From JALZDI01 sp036259355 (GTDB lineage Bacteria; Actinomycetota; Actinomycetes; Propionibacteriales; Nocardioidaceae): a DNA stretch of 64,000 nt. Numbering within the stretch: position 1 is the first letter of the stretch; each line of letters starts with the position of its first letter. Location: NCBI GenBank assembly GCA_036259355.1, contig DATABY010000090.1, forward strand, positions 15,398 to 79,397, read 5' to 3'. Positions 58,827 to 64,000 of this stretch are shown one piece after another. Made by a program: the position numbers and the translations under genes. The notes beneath the pieces are model-generated. The model was given only the letters and a program-made list of their open reading frames with translations, was not told the DNA's origin and made no database searches.

Positions 58827-59849
58827 TCACAGCGTCTTGGACAGTTCCTTGATCGGCATCTGCAGCTCGGTCAGCATCTCGAGGTCCTCGTCGGGGTCGC
58901 GGCCGAGCGTGGTCAGGTAGTTGCCGACGATGACCGCGTTGATACCGCCGAGCAGCCCGTCGCGGGTGCCGAGGTCGCCGAGGGTGATCTCCCGGCCCCC
59001 GGCGTACCGCAGGATCGTGCGGGGCATCGCGAGCCGGAACGCCGCGATCGTGCGCAGGGCGTCGTGCGGCTCCATCACCGGCAGGTCGCCGAACGGCGTA
59101 CCCGGACGGGGGTTGAGGAAGTTCAGCGGCACCTCGTGCGGCTCCAGCTCGGACAGCTGCGCCGCAAGCTCCGCGCGCTGCTCGATCGTCTCCCCCATGC
59201 CGACCAGCGCACCGCAGCACAGCTCCATGCCCGACTCGCGCACCCTCTGGCAGGTGTCCCAGCGCTCCTCCCACGAGTGTGTCGTGACGACGTTGGGGAA
59301 GTAGGAGCGAGCAGCCTCGAGGTTGTGGTTGTAACGGTGCACGCCCATCGCCCGCAGCTCGTCGACCTGTGCCTGCGTGAGCATGCCGAGGGAGCAGGCG
59401 ATGTTGATGTCGACCTCGGACTGCACTGCCTGGATGGCATCTCGCACCTGTGCCAGCAGCCGGTCGTCGGGACCGCGGACGGCGGCGACGATGCAGAACT
59501 CCGAGGCCCCCGTCGCCGCGGTCTGCTTGGCGGCCTCCACCAGCTCGGGAATGTTGAGCCACACCGAGCGGACCGGCGACTCGAACTTGCCCGACTGGCT
59601 GCAGAAGTGGCAGTCCTCCGGGCAGCCACCGGTCTTCAGCGAGACGATGCCCTCGACCTCCACCTCGGGACCGCACCAGCGCATCCGCACCTGGTGCGCG
59701 AGCTCGAGCAGCTCGGGGACCCGCTCGTCGGCCAGCCTCAGAACCTCCGCCAGCCGCGCCTCGTCGAGGCTGCGGCCCTCCTCCAGCACCTGCCGGCGAG
59801 CGGTCGTGAACAGGTCGGTTGCCACGTCGTCTGTCGCTACATGCGTCAC
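58827..59849 (-). CDS. bioB: biotin synthase
   Basis: A 340-residue radical SAM enzyme that inserts sulfur into dethiobiotin. The 4Fe-4S motif is Cys76-x3-Cys80-x2-Cys83 (GGCPEDCHFC). NxxxGxG-like SLKTGG, YNHNLEAA and LNFLNPRPGTP are typical BioB stretches; the residue that ligates the 2Fe-2S cluster near the C-terminus appears as the RYAGGRE-type Arg region. The GTG start follows TAGCCT by 6 nt. It is divergent from bioA. Confidence 0.92.
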   Translation of the reverse strand: MTHVATDDVATDLFTTARRQVLEEGRSLDEARLAEVLRLADERVPELLELAHQVRMRWCGPEVEVEGIVSLKTGGCPEDCHFCSQSGKFESPVRSVWLNIPELVEAAKQTAATGASEFCIVAAVRGPDDRLLAQVRDAIQAVQSEVDINIACSLGMLTQAQVDELRAMGVHRYNHNLEAARSYFPNVVTTHSWEERWDTCQRVRESGMELCCGALVGMGETIEQRAELAAQLSELEPHEVPLNFLNPRPGTPFGDLPVMEPHDALRTIAAFRLAMPRTILRYAGGREITLGDLGTRDGLLGGINAVIVGNYLTTLGRDPDEDLEMLTELQMPIKELSKTL

Positions 59850-59853
59850 GCCC

Positions 59854-59921
59854 GCAGGCTAGCGTCGCCGCCCGGCAGCCGACACGGCGGTCTCGGTGCT
59901 CGGGCACCGGCGGTAGCCTGC
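59854..59921. promoter_or_regulatory. divergent bioB/bioA promoters with a central palindrome
   Basis: On the minus strand TAGCCT (59856-59861) lies 6 nt before bioB; on the plus strand TAGCCT (59914-59919) lies 9 nt before bioA. The two form an inverted pair, GCAGGCTA (59854-59861) and TAGCCTGC (59914-59921). Between them CGGTGC-TCGG-GCACCG (59894-59909) is a perfect palindrome covering the bioA -35 area, a candidate operator for a biotin regulator. Confidence 0.55.
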
Positions 59922-59928
59922 CGAGGCG

Positions 59929-61224
59929 ATGACCGGCTCTACTCAAGACTCCGAGGCCACCCGGCTCCTGGCGTTCGACCGGGAGCACCTGTGGCATCCC
60001 TACACGTCGATGACCGAGCCGCTCGGCACCCGCCTGGTCACCGGCGCAGAGGGCGTTCGGCTGCGCCTGCACGACGGCCGTGAGGTCATCGACGCGATGT
60101 CCTCGTGGTGGTGCGCCATCCACGGCTACCGTCACCCGGAGCTGGACGCGGCTGTGCGTGCCCAGCTCGAGCAGATGTCGCACGTGATGTTCGGCGGGCT
60201 CACCCACGAACCGGCGATCAGGCTCGGCCAGCAGCTGGTGGACCTCAGCCCCGCCGGTCTGGAGCATGTGTTCCTGGCCGACTCCGGGTCGGTGTCGGTC
60301 GAGGTCGCGATCAAGATGGCGCTGCAGTACCAGCGCGGCCGCGGCCGGCCGGGTCGCAGCCGGCTGCTGGCGCTGCGCGGCGGGTACCACGGCGACACGT
60401 TCGGCGCGATGAGCGTCTGCGACCCGGTCGGCGGCATGCACTCGATGTTCACCGACGTGCTCGCTGCACAGGTGTTCGCGCCGCGGCCACCGGCCGGGTT
60501 CGACGCTGACATCTCCGACTGGGCCGACGAGCTGCGGCGGGTCGCCGACGAGCACGCCGACGAGCTGGCGGCCATCGTGGTCGAGCCGGTCCTGCAGGGC
60601 GCGGGCGGCATGCACGTGTACAACCCCGACTGCCTGGTGGTGCTGCGCGACCTGGCCGACCGGCTGGGGGCGCTCCTGGTCTTCGACGAGATCGCGACCG
60701 GCTTCGGCCGCACAGGGGCGATGTTCGCCGCCGACCACGCGGCGGTGCTGCCTGACGTCCTGTGCGTGGGGAAGTCGCTGACCGGCGGCTACCTGACACT
60801 GGCCGCGGTGCTCTGCAGTGGCGAGGTCGCACAGGGGATCGGTGCCTCGGAGTCCGGCGTGCTGATGCACGGCCCCACGTTCATGGGCAACCCGCTGGCA
60901 TGCGCGGTGGCCGGCGCCAGCATCGACCTGCTGCTGGCGACGGGCTGGGAGTCGCAGGTACGCCGGATCGAGGGCGGGCTGCGCGCCGGTCTCGCCCCCG
61001 CCGCCGACCTGCCCGGAGTACGCGAGGTCCGGGTGCTCGGCGCCGTCGGCGTCGTCCACCTCGACGCGGAGGCCGACGTGGCCGGGCTCTCCACGCGGGC
61101 GCTGGAGCACGGGGTGTGGGTGCGCCCGTTCCGTGACCTCGTCTACACGATGCCGCCGTACGTCTGCACCGATGACGACGTCGCACAGATCTGCGACGGC
61201 ATCGTCAAGGCGGTGACCGGATGA
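59929..61224 (+). CDS. bioA: adenosylmethionine-8-amino-7-oxononanoate transaminase
   Basis: A 431-residue PLP enzyme that makes 7,8-diaminopelargonate, with SAM as amino donor. LWHPYTSM near the start is diagnostic of BioA. PLP binding uses the Asp in LLVFDEIATGFGRTG and Lys282 in VGKSLTGGY; HGPTFMGNPLACAVA is near residue 310. The ATG follows TAGCCT by 9 nt. Its stop overlaps the bioF start (ATGA). Confidence 0.93.
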   Translation: MTGSTQDSEATRLLAFDREHLWHPYTSMTEPLGTRLVTGAEGVRLRLHDGREVIDAMSSWWCAIHGYRHPELDAAVRAQLEQMSHVMFGGLTHEPAIRLGQQLVDLSPAGLEHVFLADSGSVSVEVAIKMALQYQRGRGRPGRSRLLALRGGYHGDTFGAMSVCDPVGGMHSMFTDVLAAQVFAPRPPAGFDADISDWADELRRVADEHADELAAIVVEPVLQGAGGMHVYNPDCLVVLRDLADRLGALLVFDEIATGFGRTGAMFAADHAAVLPDVLCVGKSLTGGYLTLAAVLCSGEVAQGIGASESGVLMHGPTFMGNPLACAVAGASIDLLLATGWESQVRRIEGGLRAGLAPAADLPGVREVRVLGAVGVVHLDAEADVAGLSTRALEHGVWVRPFRDLVYTMPPYVCTDDDVAQICDGIVKAVTG

Positions 61225-62342
61225 GCCTGGAGGGGTGGCTGGCCGATCAGGCGGCCCAACGCGAGGAGGCGGGGCTGGCGCGGGTGCTGCGTCCCCGTGC
61301 ACCACGCGACGACGAGATCGACCTCGCCGGCAACGACTACCTGGGGCTGGCCACCGACCCGAGAGTGTCCACGGCCGCCGCGGAGGCTGCGACGACGTGG
61401 GGTGCGGGCGCCGCGGCGTCGCGGCTGGTCACCGGCACGCTCGGGCTGCACGTCGAGCTCGAGCGGGAGCTGGCGGAGTTCAGCGGTCACTCGGCGGCGC
61501 TGGTCTTCTCGACCGGTTACCACGCCAACCTGGGCGTGGTCACCGCGTTGGCCGACCGCGACACCGTGATCGTCTCCGACGCGCACGTGCACGCCTCGCT
61601 GGTGGACGCCTGCCGACTCGGCCGGGGCCGCGTGCAAGTAGTGCCGCACAACGATGTCGACGCGGTGGCGCGCGCACTGAGGGGCCGGGCGGAGAGCCGC
61701 GCACTGGTGCTGTGCGAGTCGATCTACTCGGTGCTGGGCGATGCGGCTCCCCTCGCCGCGCTGGCCGACGTGTGCCGGAGCCACGACGCCACCCTGATCG
61801 CGGACGAGGCACACGGTCTCGGTGTGGCGGGCCGACACGGCGAGGGCCTGGTCGCCAGCCTCGGGCTGGCCGGCTCGCCACATGTTGTGGTCACTATGAC
61901 TCTTTCGAAGTCACTGGGCGCACAGGGCGGGGCGGTCCTTGGCTCGCCGGCGCTGGTCCAGCACCTGGTGAACCGTGCGCGGCCGTTCGTCTACGACACC
62001 GGCCTGGCTCCCGCCGCCGCGGGCGGTGCGCTGGAGGCGCTGCGCATCGTGGCGGCCGAGCCCGGGCTGCCCGCGCGTGCCCGGGCCTGCGCCACCACCC
62101 TGGCCGACGCCGTCGGCGTGGAGCCTCCCGCGGGCGCGGTGCTGTCGGTGCCGATGCCGGGCCCCCGCGAGGCGCTCGCCGCGCAGGCCGAGCTGCTCGA
62201 GAGCCGGCTGCGTGTCGGCTGCTTCCGCCCGCCGTCGGTGCCCGACGGGGTCTCGCGGCTGCGGCTGACCGCCTCGGCCCGGGTCAGCGGGGCCGATCTC
62301 GACGACGCGGCCGCGGTGCTGGCGAAGGTCGTGGCGCGATGA
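61221..62342 (+). CDS. bioF: 8-amino-7-oxononanoate synthase
   Basis: A 373-residue PLP enzyme joining pimeloyl thioester and alanine. The family stretch NDYLGLA (with AGNDYLGL), GAGAAASRLVTG, ADEAHGLGV and the PLP Lys230 in TLSKSLGAQGG are present. It begins in an ATGA overlap with bioA and ends in an ATGA overlap with a seven-codon ORF that leads to bioD. Confidence 0.92.
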   Translation: MSLEGWLADQAAQREEAGLARVLRPRAPRDDEIDLAGNDYLGLATDPRVSTAAAEAATTWGAGAAASRLVTGTLGLHVELERELAEFSGHSAALVFSTGYHANLGVVTALADRDTVIVSDAHVHASLVDACRLGRGRVQVVPHNDVDAVARALRGRAESRALVLCESIYSVLGDAAPLAALADVCRSHDATLIADEAHGLGVAGRHGEGLVASLGLAGSPHVVVTMTLSKSLGAQGGAVLGSPALVQHLVNRARPFVYDTGLAPAAAGGALEALRIVAAEPGLPARARACATTLADAVGVEPPAGAVLSVPMPGPREALAAQAELLESRLRVGCFRPPSVPDGVSRLRLTASARVSGADLDDAAAVLAKVVAR

Positions 62343-62362
62343 TGATGGTGGTCGGGCGGTGA
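62339..62362 (+). CDS. 7-codon micro-ORF bridging bioF and bioD
   Basis: ATG ATG ATG GTG GTC GGG CGG TGA (MMMVVGR). The first ATG overlaps the bioF stop (ATGA) and its TGA overlaps the bioD GTG (GTGA). It could hand ribosomes from bioF to bioD, which has no clear ribosome site of its own. Translation is not proven. Confidence 0.35.
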   Translation: MMMVVGR

Positions 62363-63015
62363 AGCGGTACGTCGTGGTGACCGGGACCGGCACCGCGGTC
62401 GGCAAGACGGTGGCGACGGCCGCGCTGGCCACGTCGTACGTCGCTGCTGGCCTCGACGTGGCGGTGGTCAAGCCGGTGCAGACGGGACTGCTGGCCGGTG
62501 AGCCGGGCAGCGACATGGACGAGGTCACGGTGCTCAGCGGGGTGAGCGACGTCCACGAGCTCGTCCGGCTGGAGGACCCGCTCGCGCCCGACAGCGCAGC
62601 CCGGTTGCGCGGCATCGAGATCCCGACCGTCGCGGAGCTCAGCGACGACGTCGCGGCAGTCGCGGGCGACGTCGTGCTCGTGGAGGGCGCCGGCGGGGTG
62701 CTGGTGCGGCTGGACCGTGACGGCGGGACGATCGCCGATCTGGCGCTGGCGCTCCGGGGTCGTGGCGCGGAGGTGGACGTGTACGTCGTGACCTCGGCGG
62801 ACCTCGGCACGCTCAACCACACCGAGCTCACGGTGGAGGCCCTGCGCCGCCGCGGCATCGAGCCGACCGGGCTGATCATCGGCTCGTGGCCTCCCGAGCC
62901 CGATCTCGCGCAGCGGTGCAACCGCGAGGACCTGCCACGGGTGACCGGGGTACCGCTGACGACAGCACTCGCCCAGCTCGACGGCGGCCGTTCGACAGCG
63001 CCGCGAGAGGTGTGA
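62359..63015 (+). CDS. bioD: dethiobiotin synthetase
   Basis: A 218-residue ATP-dependent enzyme closing the ureido ring of dethiobiotin. The P-loop is GTGTAVGKTVA near the N-terminus, followed by the KPVQTG motif and VEGAGGVLV. The GTG start overlaps the stop of a seven-codon ORF. It is the last gene of bioA-bioF-bioD; a hairpin follows. No genes for pimelate formation (bioC, bioH, bioI, bioW) are in the window. Confidence 0.92.
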   Translation: MKRYVVVTGTGTAVGKTVATAALATSYVAAGLDVAVVKPVQTGLLAGEPGSDMDEVTVLSGVSDVHELVRLEDPLAPDSAARLRGIEIPTVAELSDDVAAVAGDVVLVEGAGGVLVRLDRDGGTIADLALALRGRGAEVDVYVVTSADLGTLNHTELTVEALRRRGIEPTGLIIGSWPPEPDLAQRCNREDLPRVTGVPLTTALAQLDGGRSTAPREV

Positions 63016-63037
63016 CGGGAGGAGGAACGTAAAGACT

Positions 63038-63068
63038 CTCAGATCCCTGTGGGGCAAGGGATTCTGAG
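63038..63068 (+). terminator. terminator after bioD
   Basis: CTCAGATCCCT (63038-63048) pairs with AGGGATTCTGAG (63057-63068), an 11-bp stem with one bulged T and an 8-nt loop, 22 nt after the bioD stop. Confidence 0.65.
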
Positions 63069-63105
63069 CGGCTTGGACGGGATCGCGTTGTCGGTGAGTC
63101 GGCGA

Positions 63106-63111
63106 TAGCGT
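63106..63111 (+). promoter_or_regulatory. leaderless -10 of the DUF222 gene
   Basis: TAGCGT ends 7 nt before the ATG at 63119. Confidence 0.55.
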
Positions 63112-63118
63112 TTGGTTC

Positions 63119-64000
63119 ATGATCGGTGCGGCGGTGAGAGGCCTCGATGTCGAGCAGACGCTTGACGCGGTGGAGGTCTGGCACGCCACGCAGAGCGAGT
63201 GTGAGGCGCGGATCTTCGTGGCCGCGGCGCCCTTCGCCGATCTGCACCACCCCGACTCCCGCCCTGACCGTGGTGGGCCGGGGTTGCCGGGGATGGAGCG
63301 GCCCAAGCGGCTCGGTGGGGTGGACACGCCGCTGGTGTTCGAGTTCGCTGCCGCCGAGTTCGGTCCGCGCATCGGCCGCAGCGCCTACGCCGGGCGGGCG
63401 TTGATCGCCGACGCGTTGGATGTCCGGCACCGGCTGCCCCGGCTGTGGGCGCGGGTGTGTGCGGGGCAGGTGCCGGTGCGCTACGCCCGCCACGTCGCCC
63501 AGCAGACCCGCGACCTGGACGCGGATGCCGCCGGGCTGGTGGACGCGGGGGGTGGTCGAGTACGCCGACGGGCGGCTGGGCTGGTCCCGGTTCGAGACCC
63601 TGGTCGCGGCCACGGTGGTCGAGGCCGACCCGCAGGCGGCCGCGGCAGCCGAACGCGCCGCCGCCGAGGAAGAGTTCGCCAAGGTGGGCCGGTGCAACGA
63701 GCACGGGCAGAAGACGTTGTACGTGCGCTCGACCGCTGCCGCGGTCATCCGCATGGACGCCACCCTCGCCTACCTCGCCGACGCCCTGGCCGCACTGGGC
63801 AGCACCGACACCCTGGACCGGCGCCGCGCGCTGGCGATGCTGATCCTGCCCAACCCCGTCCAGGCGCTTCAGCTGCTACAGACCTACGCCACCCTGCGCG
63901 CGGAGAACGCCTCAGCCAAGCCCAGCCACGACGCCACCGTGGCCACGGCGGATCCCCCCACAGACGCCCCAGGCTTCGGCGCCGAACCCGAGACCTTCGA
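63119..64000 (+). pseudogene. DUF222/13E12-repeat family protein, frameshifted and cut by the window end
   Basis: The N-terminal part (MIGAAVRGLDVEQTLDAVEV to DLDADAAGLVDAG) and the following part (VVEYADGRLGWSRFETLVAA to NPVQALQLLQTYATL) both match the DUF222 domain but lie in different frames. The break is at a run of six G (63547-63552); five G would restore one frame. Family members usually carry a C-terminal HNH nuclease domain, which would lie beyond the window. They are multi-copy, variable genes in actinobacteria, and mobile behaviour has been suspected. Either a true inactivation or a homopolymer error fits. Confidence 0.75.

Overview
The window is about 64 kb of very GC-rich DNA, densely packed with genes. 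Start codons are often GTG or TTG and many genes lack a Shine-Dalgarno site. Gene content points to an actinobacterium, most likely of the Nocardioidaceae (inference). One block, acsA - beta-propeller membrane protein - holin-like protein - ephE-like hydrolase - marP - CoA Nudix - TlpA thioredoxin - nth - crp - metallo-beta-lactamase - Nudix - ridA - DUF4177, follows the order of the Mycobacterium tuberculosis Rv3667-Rv3678A region (gene order recalled, not searched). No rRNA, tRNA, CRISPR array, insertion sequence or prophage was recognised.

Layout. 0.2-12.3 kb: a Fic-like protein, a methyltransferase, then an acetate module made of a LytS-type kinase, GuaB1, a LytTR regulator, two small-membrane-protein + sodium symporter pairs, a PAP2 protein and acetyl-CoA synthetase. 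The acsA gene has an in-frame TGA at codon 368. 12.3-21.2 kb: the conserved marP/nth/crp neighbourhood. 21.2-27.1 kb: single genes, including a hydrolase, a DDAH-like amidinohydrolase with a divergent GntR regulator, a holin-like protein, a low-molecular-weight phosphatase, a fructosamine kinase and a disulfide oxidoreductase. 27.1-30.7 kb: an MprA-MprB-PepD-type stress system. 30.7-34.6 kb: pabB, pabA and a PhzE-like fused synthase. 34.7-40.2 kb: an epimerase, an ABC exporter, an MmcQ/YjbR protein and HelD. 40.3-50.2 kb: an eight-gene acyl-CoA/biotin carboxylase/AtuA operon led by a TetR regulator. 50.3-58.4 kb: a FUSC protein, a metallophosphoesterase, a drug exporter, a sirtuin, a HAD phosphatase and a multicopper oxidase. 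58.6-63.0 kb: the biotin cluster bsaP-bioB facing bioA-bioF-bioD. The window ends in a frameshifted DUF222/13E12 gene.

The strongest non-gene signal is promoter grammar. At least fifteen starts have TANNNT 6-9 nt upstream, the layout expected of leaderless mRNAs, and a second set has CANNNT at the same place. For the TetR gene that CANNNT lies exactly 17 nt from a TTGACT. The mprA-like and pepD-like genes share one layout: an 11-bp-spaced YTYAG/CTCAG direct repeat, 10 nt, CANNNT, 6-7 nt, ATG. Four very short ORFs end in the 4-nt overlap (ATGA or GTGA) of the next real gene, and two of them also begin in such an overlap, as if passing ribosomes along.

The parts fit together. Crp-type boxes sit in front of crp itself and in front of the DUF485-actP acetate uptake operon. 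The sirtuin could deacetylate the Acs lysine. The biotin cluster would supply the cofactor of the carboxylase in the AtuA operon. These links are inferences from context.
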